A stretch of DNA of 64,000 nucleotides from Heligmosomoides polygyrus polygyrus (lineage: Eukaryota > Nematoda > Chromadorea > Rhabditida > Heligmosomidae): NCBI GenBank assembly GCA_947396885.1, contig OX377202.1:75736643-75800642 (forward strand). The letters are read 5' to 3'. The stretch's first letter is position 1; every line of letters begins with the position of its first letter. Below the pieces are notes generated by a model that worked only from the letters and a program-made list of their open reading frames with translations, was not told the DNA's origin and searched no databases. Positions 46,087 through 58,828 of this stretch are shown piece by piece. Both the position numbers and the translations under genes were made by a program.

Positions 46087-46935
46087 AATATACTATTTTC
46101 ACGTCAAATTGGACACCTTTTACGTCAGATTGGACACTCTTCCAAGCTAGCCTATGACTTTTGAAATCAAAGCGAACTCTTCCAAATCGAAATGACCTTA
46201 AGGCAGGTTAAACTACAGACTCTCTAAAATGGTTTGAATAATTTTTGTGTTAGAAAAATGTGGTATAACTTTCTTTGAAAATTTTTAGTTCACTTGCCCG
46301 AAAATGTGTAATAATTTCATAAAAATTTTATTTTTTAAGGAATATAATAAGCAACAAGGCAGCAATCATCTAGTGTATTAGAAGACTGGCTCGCGCCATG
46401 CACTCGTAAAGCAGGTCGCAATGTTTATTTAATTGATAGTGTAAAACTGCTCATAGGCGGCAAGAGGGTCATGATATGCGTGTTTTTTCAACTGTTTATG
46501 TTGCACCACATGCCATACAGGCGTGAGACTGCATGCAAACAGAAATTTTCCTATCAGTCGAATAAAAATCGCGAAGGTACGGAAGAGGGCATGGCGCAAT
46601 CTCTGTTTGGCTATCAACAGAAAATAGCGACCTTCCTGCTCTTCAAAGCAAGCTCTAATGCATTGTTTTTTCTCAAAAAATAAAATTTTTTATAAAAATT
46701 CAATCGATGTGTTCACTTAATGGGTAGAAGAATTAAAACTTCACAGAAGGTTATGCTAAAATTTTCCTTGAACAAAAAATTATTCTAGTATTTTTGGAGT
46801 CTCTAGTTTAACGTAGAATAAGCCCATTTCAATTTGAAAAAGTTTGATTTGATTTCAAAAGTTTTAGGGAAGCTTAGAAGAGTGTCCAGTCTGATTTGAA
46901 AAGTGTCAAATTCGACGTGAAAATGGAATATAATG
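46087..46935. mobile_element. Large foldback family F, copy 2 (best preserved)
   Basis: Arms of about 260 bases: the left begins TATTTTCACGTCAAATTGGA and the right ends TCAAATTCGACGTGAAAATG. Inner pairs include TGACTTTTGAAATCAAAGC with GATTTGATTTCAAAAG. The centre has CGCGCCATGCACTCGTAAAG and ATTGATAGTGTAAAAC. No transposase is seen. Confidence 0.78.
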
Positions 46936-47512
46936 AACTTGCTCATTCCATAAAAAACAACGAAGCAAAGCACTAAAGGAATTAAAATAAACATCACGGA
47001 AGACATGAGAACATATAACATTTGTGAGCTTGTTCGGTACGTTTGCAAATGAATAGGACGCGAAGTACATAGTCTTACCTTGTCTAAAACGTTGATTGCT
47101 GGTGTCTTGGCCTATCCTTATTTCATTTTACTGATGTGATCTGGTTTACCTGCTTGAAGATGATCCGCTCTCGGTGTAAGTCTAGTAATGGGGTACCCCC
47201 TTACTAGATTTGCTTCGAGAAGGTTTCTTTTTAGGTTCTCCTCTCCCGATTTCTACATGTTGTTGCCCACTTATTGTTTCGTTATGCCGGGAAATCGTTT
47301 GAGAGCAGCCATCACCAATGCAACTGGGATTGGTGATGGCTGCTGTTGAAATGAATACTGAATAGAATTTGCTAAGTGGAAGACCATTTACTATCAATTA
47401 CCATACCATTTACCATCTAATAAATCGTTACCAAATCAATCTTTCGTCAAGAGTGCGCAAATTGAAGATTTTGTTCCTTCCAGACGCCGAAGGAATGCTG
47501 TTATAGTCACAT

Positions 47513-47563
47513 CAGTTTTACAAGAAAACTCTGTACACTGATCAGAGTTTTCTTGTAAAACTG
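47513..47563. repeat. 51-bp perfect hairpin
   Basis: Arms CAGTTTTACAAGAAAACTCTG (21 bases; 47513-47533 and 47543-47563) with a 9-base loop. It sits at the end of a LINE fragment. Confidence 0.9.
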
Positions 47564-48900
47564 TTTTGCCCTGATTTTAATTTGGAGATCTCCTCTTGGT
47601 AGTAGGACTACACTGCAGTACCATGCTCTAGTATGGGCCTCACATAGGCCTCGTATGCGGCTTATATTAGGTTGTCCCATAAGTCTTGCAGTTTTTTCAA
47701 CGATTCATTGCGGGTTTCCCCGGCGGTCTCTTGCACAGCTTTCTAAAGAGAATGATTTACTCTATCAGGATGTGTATTGCATTTCTTTTTTCATCAAGAA
47801 TTTTGTCAATTTTTAGGTCGTTGAAGTGAAAAGTGAAAAAGTGAAAAAGTAGCTAATTGCCCACTTGGTCTCTCCGCTTAGGCTTGTAATTTTTTTGCGC
47901 AGTTTTTTGTAGCGTTTGGAAGACAATGTTCTGTACTTCAAGCATATTGTTGGTCCTATTTTCTCACTTGCCCTTTATTGATTTTAGTCCATCAAATTGG
48001 GAATTCCGACTTTTCCGCCCGAATTTTTACCAAAACTCCGGTTCTGTGGTTGAACTTTTTTGCATGGTGTTATATGTCGTTTGGAAGAGGATGTCTTGCT
48101 CAGTAAGAATTTGTGTCGCGTTTATTGGCTCACGCTGATTTCTGTCGAATATCAACAACTGAAGAAGGAGAAGGAGTTGTTGGTGGAGACGATTTTTCTC
48201 TTTTTGGCATTTTGTTGATATTCGACAGATCTCGGCATGAGCTAATAAACGCAACACGAATTCTTATAGAGCAAGACATTCTCATTCAAATGACATATAA
48301 TACCAACCCAAAAATTCCAACCACAGAGCAGGAGCTGTCGGCAAAAATAACCATCCTCCTTCGGACCTCCCAATTTGATGGCCTAAAAATCAATAAAGGG
48401 CAAGTGAGAAAATAGGACCAACACATATTCTTGCACTGCAGAACATTTTTCTCCAAATGCTATAAAAAACTGCGCAAAAATTTACAAACCTAAGCGGAGA
48501 GAACAAGTGCGCAAATGGCTACTTTTTCACTTTTTCACTTTTCACTTCAACGACCTAAAAATTGACAAAATTCATGATGAAAAAAGAAATGCAATACATG
48601 TTCTGATAGGGCAAATCATTCCCTTTCGAAAGCTATGCAGAGCTATGCAAAAGACAGCCGGCGAAATCTGCGTGAATCGTTGAAAAAAACTGCAAGGACT
48701 TATGGGACAACCTAATATATGTACGATTGAACTAGTTTTCAGCGATTTACATATATTGTGCACAACTCTTTCAGCTCTCTTAGCCGCATATTCACAGTGC
48801 TGACTGAAGGATAGTGTAGTGTTTAGAATGAACGTAGGTCCTAGGTCACGTAAAGAAAGCGTACTAATTAAGTTGCTATAAATTCCGTTTAGACGTCTGT
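47564..48900 (-). pseudogene. LINE fragment (CR1/jockey-like) split by a 1049-bp palindromic element
   Basis: On the minus strand 48718-48900 reads STLSLRDLGPTFILNTTLSF then SQHCEYAAKRAERVVHNICK, and 47564-47664 reads AYEAYVRPILEHGTA and SYYQEEISKLKSGQN. These two blocks are adjacent in related LINEs and are parted here only by the insert at 47667-48715. A short perfect hairpin (47513-47563) abuts the distal end. Confidence 0.7.
47667..48715. mobile_element. 1049-bp palindromic mariner-type foldback
   Basis: Ends TTAGGTTGTCCCATAAGTCT and its complement AGGACTTATGGGACAACCTAA, with TA on both sides (47665-47666, 48716-48717). Almost the whole element is one inverted repeat, with arms of about 480 bases around a centre near 48155-48215. 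Arm landmarks are GTGAAAAGTGAAAAAGTGAA (left) and TTTTTCACTTTTTCACTTTT (right). Its open frames are by-products of the palindrome. Confidence 0.88.
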
Positions 48901-49462
48901 TCAGAATTTTGATGAATGGGATCAGGAGTCAACCAAGCTGTGGTGCATGTCCAACTTTGAAGAAGCAGTTGAATCCAGTCCTAGACATAAAGAGGATTTA
49001 AACGCTGTCTCGTCTTTAAGACCATTTCGTCTAGTTCAAAATGCTCTGATCCGATTCCGACGCGCTACATCACAGACTTACGCAATCGCCGAAAAACAAA
49101 AGAAAATCGCGTTTTTCGTGGTCGCGAAAAGTGGCTAGAGATATGAATCTTTCACGGAAGTGGATTACTCAAAAATTATGCACGCGTATTGAAAGGCAGT
49201 TTTTCAACCTATCCAGCATGCATGACAATCATGGAAACCAGGTCTCAGATGGAAGGATGTCAAAAGGAGTGACAGAGTTCCAGTCGCTTAAATGACGGAT
49301 GCTATTTGACCATGTATTACATACAAGTTCACATGCAAACTGCGTTCTGCCCGTGTAGCTTCCGAAGACCAGTCTGGGGATATATCTGTAGGACGTCTGC
49401 GTTTTGATTCCAAAAGCGCGCATGCTATGGTGGATCTTGAGTTGTGCTTCGTTTGGAGAGGA

Positions 49463-49859
49463 GAAGTCGACGAGTGATTTATAAGCTGAACGTCTTCAAG
49501 GAATGCGAATCCCCTATGGAAAACTGCGGTTGAAGCGCTGTGAATGATGGAGCGCTTGATTGTTCGAGAAGGCGCAGTGTATTTGCTCTCGCTGCCTCGG
49601 AACCCGGAATCCCGCGGCACTCCCTCTGGAGCTTAACTTTCATGAGTTCCCGCATTCCGTTTGGACCAGCGCACTTCTGAGCATCGTAGCGCCTTCTCCA
49701 AGCGTCCCAGCATTCCCTTGCTGTTGAAAAAATCCGATCCTACTGCCGGACGCCGATCCATGTAAAACACGAAGTTTTACTCCGAATACCGGCTTTATGA
49801 AAGGATTCATAGAGGATTCGCATTCCTTGGAGACTTTCAGCTCATAAATCACTCGTCGG
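49463..49859. repeat. Inverted repeat with 54-base arms and a spacer of about 290 bases
   Basis: CGACGAGTGATTTATAAGCT...GCGAATCCCCTATGGAA (49463-49519) is the complement of 49804-49859 with few differences. Both arms read outward as RRVIYELKVSKECES-like peptide, so an exon-like piece may have been duplicated in inverse. The family is unknown. Confidence 0.65.
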
Positions 49860-52199
49860 CTTTTCAAGGATGAGTAAGAAAAGATTTTTCAATCGCGACT
49901 GAGTGCCGTCGCATGAACTAGCACCATTTTTGGTCAAACGATAGAACCCATAAATTTCTTCAAATAAGACGGGTGGAATGCTGCCCTTTTAACCACCAAT
50001 AAGACGTGCAGCACCAGCTTCCTCCGGTTGTTTCTTATCAGCTCTCACGTACAGATGAGCAAATCGTTCTCACCAGTAGCATTCTCCGCCAAGGAACCTG
50101 ATTCCGGTCCACTCTAAAGTGGGCATATCGCTTCTGTACTGGATTTTTTGTTGCTGAGAAAAGCGACGAAAGCAGGCCAGACACACTGGAGAAAAGTGGA
50201 AACAATCGGGTTATTTTACAAGTATGACGTAGCATTAGGAGCCTTGTAACGTTTGTACCATTAGAGAGATAAAATTCGCGTGGCGATCTCCAAAAATTCT
50301 TCTAGCTTCCTCGTTGCATCTATCATCTCAGCATAGAAATCATAACATTCATATCCTCGGTTTTTATGGTGATTAGTGATCATGCGTGATTTGCGAGAAA
50401 TAAGTTGGCTTAAAATGTAGCAGTGAAGAGAGTTCTTTAAAAAATAAACGCCAGTCCTAGCACTTGACTTTGTTCATTTTTGTGGATTACATTTCAAGGC
50501 CAATCGTAGACATCTCTTTTGTTTATTTTGTTGACTTATAGGCTACTGGCCATCATAAACATAAACAAGTAGTGAAGCGGTGGGCACTGTCATTAAGCTT
50601 AACATGCATTCTACATATACCTTTTTCCTGCTGCGCATGGGCACTATGCTTCTAGCAAGTTCTGTCGAAGTTTTTTCACTGCCACTGATGCGACTGTTGT
50701 CTGCTTCTTTGAATAACCACCCTTCCACGACATCTGCCCCAAATGGGTTTCTCGCAGTTATCACAGTTCGTTGCGGGGCACGTGCACAGCCTTATATTTG
50801 CACTGCCACTCTTCGATGTGCATGTGACAAACACAGAATCGTTTAAGAATTAATAGCCCCTCGTGAAAATACGAACGCTTCCTTTCGTAGATCTGGTCCA
50901 GTCATTCTGCACGACCTTACCCAGCTTTGAAATAAATAAAAGGCTCACCAGACTTTTCGCGAACGGGCTATCGTATGTTCAATCACTTCGGCAGCTCCAT
51001 CTGTGAAGATGTGCGAGGGTCAGGGTGTTGAAACTGCCTTCAACGAATTTGTTCCATCTAAAGCTTTGGATGTCTTCGGCGAGAGCGTTTATGAACTTGG
51101 GAAAAGTCAGAGATGTGTCAACGTGACAGTCCTTATTTTATTTTAAGGGTCCGCTGCAAATCTAGAGCGGAGCATCCACCCCATACCTTTTCCATAACTA
51201 GTAGTTTCAGCCTAGCCGCAACAACCGTAAGTACCTTACTGCAGTTGTCGTACATGCGTAATCATGCTTAACGATTTCATTTTAGTAGTTTTTGGACAAA
51301 TTTCACAGATTTTATGGACAAAGAGGTTGGATTCCGCTCTAGATTTGCCCAAATTTGTGCAGGGTTTCATTTGAACTGAATTGTGAACGCTTGGAATTAC
51401 ATGAGCGTAAAGAAAGAAATTTATTTGTGCACAACCTAATATTATTCCTTACACCATACAGTGTTCAAGGCATGCCTCAAGTGTGTTCGCTCCGATATGC
51501 GGTCGCTCTCGCATGCTTTCAGTTTTCTCATCTCCGATGATTGATTGTCGTTACCAGCAGTTTCTCCGAGCAAACGCCAATGCGTTGACGCTTTTCTCCT
51601 ACTCGATCAACTGCCTAGTCCAGTGGGGAGATAACCGCCACGTGTGAATCATAGGATCGCTTGTTGTCGCTACGCTGCAGTCTATTTTCGATCGAAACTG
51701 TCGCCGTTCTTCGAAAACTGGTCACCGTTCCACTTTGCTCCTACCAGAAACGTGCACAGCCCCTCAATTTTCACCCCGTCCTGGTCGATTCTATCTATAT
51801 GTTTGTTTTCGTTATTGAACCAGGTGCTTTTGACTCCTATATCGAATTCCTATAAACCGGTGTATTTGCGTTCACAGACAGGTGACAGCGTCGTTATAAT
51901 CCTTCCATTCAAAACAAATGTAGAATTTCTACGCTGGCTTAGTCCCACTAGAATATTGGTGGCGCGGCTGTACCAGGGAGAACCATACTGCCATACCCTG
52001 CCAGTTCTGCAGAGTTGGTTCCGCTTAATACAAGAAAAGGGAAACGGCAGGTTCTATTACAATAATAAACGAGATAAGGAGAGGAGTCACTGCTGTAGCT
52101 CATTCCAAGTGTGCTGCCACTACCACAGCGTTGTAAACACGTACCGAGTATATACCAGGTTTGTCTTCCACCACTAGGAAAAATAATTAATCACTTAAT
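49860..52199. other. Unrecognised DNA
   Basis: A 177-codon frame (51644-52177) and opposed frames at 50543-50846 lack splice signals or motifs I know. Confidence 0.35.
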
Positions 52200-52900
52200 T
52201 ATCCTTTACAAGTGTCCGTAACGCCTATCGTCGTGACACGTATCACTAAGCTAAGGACAATCACATCCTTGTGCAGCTTTTCCCCCTCCCTAGGAGTACA
52301 AAAGGCTCACAGTACGTGCAGTGTATAGTATGATAGGGCGATCTATTGGTTCCTCACTACTGGTGCTCCCTTAGTGAAACGGTTCTCCGTTACTGGTACT
52401 GGTCCTCCTCAATGATCCCCCTTAGCGGACGACGTCTTTGGCACGTCTTCTGAGTCCCAGGCACGTCATGCGACGCATTCCGCACGTTTTCTGAATCCCC
52501 AGGCAGGTAGAAGACGTCTGGCTATTTTCCGCTATTTTCGCGCCCCGTAATTTGATCAGTGTTGATTGACGGTGATCGATACTACAAAAACGAGTTTCAG
52601 ATTTGTGTTGAGCGACCTCGACTACCCCCAGGACTAAAGTTTCGTACCGCCTAGACGACATCAAAAAATCGATAGTTTGATCAATATCAATTAATGACGA
52701 TTGATGCTTTAAAAACGAACCTCAGATTTGTGTTCAGCGACCGCGATTACCCCATGGCTGAAGTTTCCAGACAGGTAGGGGACGTCTGGGTATTTTCCGC
52801 AATTTTCCCGCACCGTAATTCCCCCCCCCCATTCTCCCCCGCATTTTGCCCCCGAATTCCCCCTATTTTATGGCCAATTTCTGCGGCGGCCCGATCGATA
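52200..52900 (+). repeat. Dispersed repeat with TATA-like box, possible solo LTR, copy 2, with an internal tandem duplication
   Basis: GTAACGCCTATCGTCGTGAC, TATCACTAAG, GGACAATCACATCC and AGTACAAAAGGCTCACAG parallel the repeat at 21390, and TCTGAATCCCCAGGCAGG its tail. A block of about 130 bp starting TTTGATCAGTGTTGATTGAC (near 52550) is repeated from about 52677 (TTTGATCAATATCAATTAAT), both reaching CAGATTTGTGTT(C/G)AGCGACC. Confidence 0.5.
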
Positions 52901-53636
52901 GTATGCCTCAGCGCTTAGCGCGTTATTATAGAGTGGGATATGATCCTTTACGCTATCTTGAATCGAGATTTACCAAGTACCCTGTTCCCTGTATGGAATC
53001 CATACTTCATCGCGCAACGGATAGGCTAACCAGTGCATTTTTTTCAAGTTAAGTAGCATTCTCGTCACATTCTTGTCGAATGACGGACCCAGATCTCACC
53101 ACCTCCACTCAGTCATCCAAGCTGCTGCAACAACAGCTTCATTCACTCTTCCTTCCTTTTTTCCTCCACGCGTTCCCCTCGTAGTCTGACTACTATCGCT
53201 GCATTGTGCGTTGTGCCTAAGCCACTTTCCTCCATTTCCTCTTGGAGCTTTAGACCAGCGTGAGTACTTGCTAGCGTCTTTCACCGTCTCTTTCATGTAC
53301 AACAGCAGGATCGATTGGTCCTGGATGTTTTCAATTTTCGAAGCGATATCAGGCAATGAGGTTAAGAGAGCTTACGCGATACCGTTTCTGGAAAACCGCG
53401 TGCGATACTGAATGCCGCTCGGTCGCCTTTTCCTTCATTCTTTTCCTTTCAAACATTCGATGCACCCTACGTTTGGTAGCTACAGTACGTCAGTGTCCAA
53501 GGATTCCTTGAGAAATCGGCGACGATTCAGTGACTGCGATGTAATCAGAATCCACTGACACCTTCGCCTTCTGCTGCACGCTGTCGTACAGAATATTGAA
53601 GCATAACGCCGACGTTGGTTAACTCCTCTCTGACGC

Positions 53637-53907
53637 GAGGTGGCTCCGTCGTAACTCACACCGGCTGTCGCGTGCCCCCTGTCGAGCTTTTCGGTTCAGG
53701 TCTCGGCAGTACCAACCAAACCTGCCATCCCGTCAGGGCTGGCTAAATGGTACCAGAATAATCTGGGGTTGATGAGGCATCCACCTGTTACCGCCTGGCC
53801 ACCGCAGTTCATTTTATAGGCCAACACCGAATTCAAATAGCCTCCATGACATCACAGAAGTATAATAGAATGCTCTGCCCATGCCAAACCGGGATTGATT
53901 AATGCCG
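53637..53907 (+). repeat. tRNA-derived SINE, copy 12
   Basis: Blocks include ACCAACCAAACCTGCCATCC, GGCTAAATGGTACCAGA, TGGCCACCGCAGTTCATTTT, ATAGGCCAAC and GGGATTGATTAATGCC. Confidence 0.82.
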
Positions 53908-56900
53908 AGTACACCATTTACTTTCCTTTATCTTGTATTCAGCAAAATTTAGCTTTCTTCATTCGGGTGTAAAACCTCCTTCTCGAGGTCTCGTCTAATT
54001 TAGTTAGAAAAATGAAGTTGAAGAACATAAGGAAGATAAGTTTTTTAAATCTAATCTTCAGCTGTTTTGACCATCCTTTGTTTTACAAGAAGTTTAAGAT
54101 TCAAGTGAAAGTGTGAAGGAAAATGAAATGGTAATGGCCTGAAGATGTTATTCGTCAAATTCTGGAATGTTGTCTGGAAAACTCTGTTCGAAGAAACATT
54201 CTGGTAGGCTATTATTAAAGGTTGGAGCAACATTTCTACTTGAGATTTTTTAATTGTTTACCTATCCTTGGACAAGAAAGTGACGGAATCAGTCTGCTGG
54301 ATGTTCTCGTTCAAATGCCAGCTAAAAGTGTCATCAGCTTTCCTACAGTTGACGTTTCCACGTCCTCACCTTTACAGTTTTGAAACATCGGAAATTTTTA
54401 TGATACTATTTCCATGCGCTGATATATTCTACAGAACGCTTGCGCCAACCACCAGAAAGAAAGAGACGGGGTCCAATATCCAAGGTGCTACTAGCTTACA
54501 GGTGGATACCACCACCTGTCAGGTCAGTCCGAGCAGCTCTTAGAATCACGGCTCCTTTTCTACTTCTTCGAGCTCAAGGCAAGGTAGCGTACAGCAGACC
54601 TGCAGGGTAGGGCTAATGTTGTTCTCTTTCGCCCTAAACCTATGATTCAAGAGATCTAAATGAAAAATTTAGGACCCCACACGTCAAAGTCAAACATTAG
54701 CAACCGATTCCACAGCAATAAAACCCCATAAGACTTTTTCGTGTTCGGTTGTGGTGCGATCATTCTTGTGCAGGACGACATCCACTCCATTCATAAAGAT
54801 GAGTCATCAGATACCAACAAACTGGTTTATTACATGTTCCACTCTCATTTTTGCTGCTATGGACGCATAATTGCTCTAATTTTCTCGGAAACTACACCTG
54901 CCTTCCAATCATCGGAGGCGTTGCATACATACAGTTTATTCGGTATATGCTGTTCTCGTGCTGGCGCTGCACACCTGGTGCCCCCTTTAACGCCAGCTGC
55001 TGGTTTTGTTCAGATTTTGCACGTTACACCGTTTCATCAGATGTGTATGTCGCTTTTCTCTGATTGCGAGGGGTAAGAATGTACCAAATTCACGTGCGTA
55101 TTATCGTCGTTTCAAACACCAGCTCTTTATGCATGTTTTGTGGCCCTTCTCGATTTCCATATCGTATCGTGACTCATCTGTCTCGTTTATTTACACACCA
55201 TCACTGATTCTCACGAAACATCCCAGTCTTACAACAATCCTCTATTGTATCATGTCAGAGGTAAGCTATTCCTCACCTGATGATTGTTACGGGCTCTATT
55301 CCTATGTTCTAGTATAGATAACTAGTATGCATCTTCATTGTACGCCAACTTACAAAAAGGGAAAAGGGAGAAGGGAATGAGGGAGAGGGCAGGTATGCCC
55401 TTTCAGAGGCTTCTGGCGAGACTATCGTGACCAGGCTGCGATTTTTCTTTCTTGCTGCGACCTTTCTTGATCGTTACGCTTATTGCATTGGGATGTGTTG
55501 CTTCCTGCCAGATTGCACTTCTTGGAGCGGTGCTAGTCGCGTGTCACAGAGCCACGTAACTGATTCCTTGGCTGGTGGATAGGGGAATGAATCGTGAGCC
55601 AAATGCGACCGTGTACTTCCCAGAGACGCAGGTGGGATGCAGCTGAATGACTCGTTGCTCCTGCTCTGTCAGGCGAGTCACACCTTCTCTGTGGGCATGG
55701 CGTGTTCATGCACAGTATGCGTGGATGTGTTCGCGCCTGCGCCCTGCACCCCCCCCCCTTGTATCTGGATCAGCTCGGCCAAAAGCTTGCACTCGGTAGA
55801 CTAGGAGTACATCGCAAGGCGATTTGATGCCTCCTGAAATGTCCCGGTGTGGTGGTCTGGTTGGCACGATGCTGCCACACAGTACATTCTGGCTACCTCT
55901 CCGTCTCTACATCATTCAGAAACAGCAATGCTAAAAAGCATTGTACCACTACCTGTACGGGATAAGGGCAAAATTTAGAATGAGTGGTGATTCGGGAATT
56001 AAAGGATTGTGATTTTCACACCAAAGTGAAAATTATTTTATGCAGGAAAATACCTGCGCTGGGCTTAAATTATGAAACGAACTTTTTGTCGTTTCTTTTT
56101 AGCGAAGGAGGAGATTCCTGCCTTAGAGGATGGGGAGCGTTCTTCGAGCTCCTCAGTCATCCTAACTTCGACGAAATAAATTAATATTATCAATGCTGTT
56201 GATCCTTAAACGTGGTGCGGAGCACAGGTGTCGCTCCGCGTTCTCGCAAAATCATAACGTGGCCGACACAGTGCGTTCCCTAGCTGGTGGTGCTGCCATT
56301 CGCAAGGGCGGAGAATGCTTTTTTGTATCATTGGGCTCCTTTCGTAGTGAGAATTGTAGGTACATAAATAGAGGCCCTTCCACCGTTCTGCTATTTTACT
56401 CATGGTTTGTGCCTGTCGCTGAAGGGAGGGTTGGTATTTTTGTTAACGAACCAATTTTTAAGGGTAGCGAGTGAGCCTCTTGAGGAAATCGATGTGTAAT
56501 GAAATTCGGAAGGTTAATAATAGATAACGGGCTAACAATCTATCCAGAAGGCAGAGGGTGCGGGTTTGAGTTCCCCCTAGCGCAGAAGTGTTGACGACAA
56601 AAAAAAACATCAGGCTATCCAGCTTCTCTGTTGATCACGGCTATCCTGCCTCTGGCACTCCATATAGCTCATGATATTTGCCATGCTTTTATTCTTTAAA
56701 CACCTATTTATATTATTTTTCTACATACACGTATATCGTATCACTCTCTACATTCGGACATGCTTTGTTGCAAGTTCGGTTAGTCTAGCTCAGTTCCTGT
56801 GGAAGCATCATCGAACAGAAGCGTAATGAAGGTCTACGTATGACCGGAATTAAGGCAGGACTCCTAGGTGCTTCCTTGTTATAAGCTGCTCGAAAGTGAT

Positions 56901-57759
56901 TTCCTCATCCAATCGGAATCATGCCATAGCTACATACACTGATTGTCTAACCGACCTCTGCACCGTTATGCTTAATAAAGTTAATTGCTTAAACTATGGT
57001 AAATTAAAACAATCATCGCTGATATTCTGATTTTACCATTCATTGGTTCAGGCTCTTTGTGTTTGGGCTTCTGAATGGCTGCACAACACTAAATAACAAC
57101 AAAATGCAGTGCATAGTGATACTATGTCTTACCTGTTGTTCCGCGTGAGATTGCTCAAATTGTGCATGACTGCTTTGTTCGCTATTCCCCGTTTTATGAG
57201 CGCACTTAGGGTGCAGTTATAAATAAATAAATAAATAAATACATGTTTATGCTTGCTACAGTGAATATCTTCAAGGACAGGGGCCGCATTAATATTCTGG
57301 AGTTACTCCTTGTCCTCTCAATATCTTCGTGACTACGTATTTCACTGCTGTAGTGAATGCTACGGTAGGTGAATTTTCGCATAAAAAGTGCAAAAAGGGC
57401 CGCTCCGGTTAGCCCGCGATCCCGCTATGGCGCGGGTTTTCGCCGGTCCCTTCAAACGCGTCACTACGAGAGGGGCCGCATGTCTGTTCCCCAATTGTCA
57501 TCCTCTCGTCACGGTCACCTGTCTGATATAGGGTGACAAGTCGCTGGTGACTGCGATGCCCTTGTGCTTGCTCTTCATCGATGGCATTCTTCCTCTAATC
57601 GAGAGAGCCTGAAGGCCTTTCTGATGCCGATCTTGCTTCATACGGCAATTTCACGCGATGTTAAAGTCGTCTTCGCTGGGGCCTGTATCCTGCGTTCCTC
57701 AAGTGGAGCTGATCACCTGCTCCTGAGGTTGTGAGGTGCAGGTACTGTCCTTTAAATTG
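53908..57759. other. Long stretch without a recognised gene
   Basis: Open frames at 54268-54543, 54741-55317 (overlapping, one Cys-rich: CWRCTPGAPFNASCWFCSDF) and 56193-56474 have no family match I can name. A C9 run lies near 55749. A T-arm-like GGGTTTGAGTTCC at 56562 may be a SINE or tRNA-like relic. Real exons may be hidden here. Confidence 0.3.
57219..57243. repeat. (AAAT)n microsatellite
   Basis: A short run of AAAT/ATAA tetramers. Confidence 0.9.
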
Positions 57760-58828
57760 TACAATTTTCACGCCAAATCGGACACTACTTTGATCAAGTT
57801 GGACGCATTTCATATCAAATTGGACACTTTTCATGCATGCTTGACGCTTTTGAAATCAAACTGAGTATCTCTCAAGCCAAAATGAGCTCTTCTATATTAA
57901 AGTAGAGACTCTCCAAGGCGACTGTAATAATCTTCAGTCCAAGGAAAACTTAGTATGGCTTTCACTGGAATTTTTCAATTCATCTACTCCAACAGGTGAG
58001 CACCGTCTCAAATTTCATTAAAAACACATTTTGCAAGAAAAATATTGAATACAGTTTTGTTCAAAAGCTTCAAAGCGCATGAATAGGGAATCATTTAGTT
58101 TGTTGAAAGAAAAAACCGCACCTTACAGTCGACTGGATCGTGCTTGATATGACGAAATTCGGTACGTGTCGCGAAGGGGAACGCAGCAGCCAATCAGGCC
58201 GCACCGAATGGGCGTCCCATTCAGAGAGGGCGTGCAGGGTCGGTACCATGGTTATCTGGCGTGGGTACGATCGGTGTTGCGCTTGGTTATAATTGGCGGG
58301 CGCGTTCCGACCTCCCCGCTGTGCGCCTTCGAACATGTACCAAAAATTCTGTTTGCGTGGAGTAACACAGATTTAGACGGTACAGCAAAAACAACAGTAA
58401 AAAAACACATCCTTACATCGCTGCTTCAAGTAATCAGTACTTGCATTGTCCAAGTTATAGAAATCGCGACAGGAAATGTCAAAATGTCCAAGTTGTAAGA
58501 ATCGCATCAAGCACTCTAGTCGAGTGCCTGATGTGATTCTTCTTTTAATACACGAAACTGCTCCATTTCGCTTTACAGCAAAGTTTAATGCATTATTTTC
58601 TTTGAAAAATGAAAGTCTTGTGAAATGTCATGCAGCGAGCTCTCTTGGAGCTGCTGAATCAGAGACTTTCAAAAAAAGTCGTGCTGAATTTTTCTTGGCA
58701 AAAAAATTTCTAACCATGTCGGAGAGTCTTTATTTTAATATGGAAGAAACCTGTTTTGATCTGGAGGACGTTCAGTTTGATTTCAAAAGCGTCAAGCTTG
58801 CTCATCAGAATATCCTGTTTGGTCCGTA
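57760..58828. mobile_element. Large foldback family F, copy 3
   Basis: The left arm has ATTTTCACGCCAAATCGGAC and GCTTGACGCTTTTGAAATCA; the right arm has GATTTCAAAAGCGTCAAGC and complements of AGACTCTCC. The centre differs from copies 1 and 2: a GC-rich block at 58145-58340 with a CCAAT-like AGCCAATCAG, a 110-codon open frame (58166-58498) and a local hairpin (GAATCGCATCAAGCACTC near 58499). Confidence 0.72.

Noticed and set aside
47926..48415. Two open frames within the 1049-bp palindrome
   Set aside because: They mirror each other across the palindrome and match no transposase motif.
49288..49867. A gene encoding RRVIYELKVSKECES-like peptide
   Set aside because: The peptide occurs in both arms of an inverted repeat and no full frame connects them.
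51644..52177. 177-codon plus frame as a gene
   Set aside because: Low-complexity mixture of hydrophobic and Ser/His-rich sequence, no domain, no splice or leader signal.
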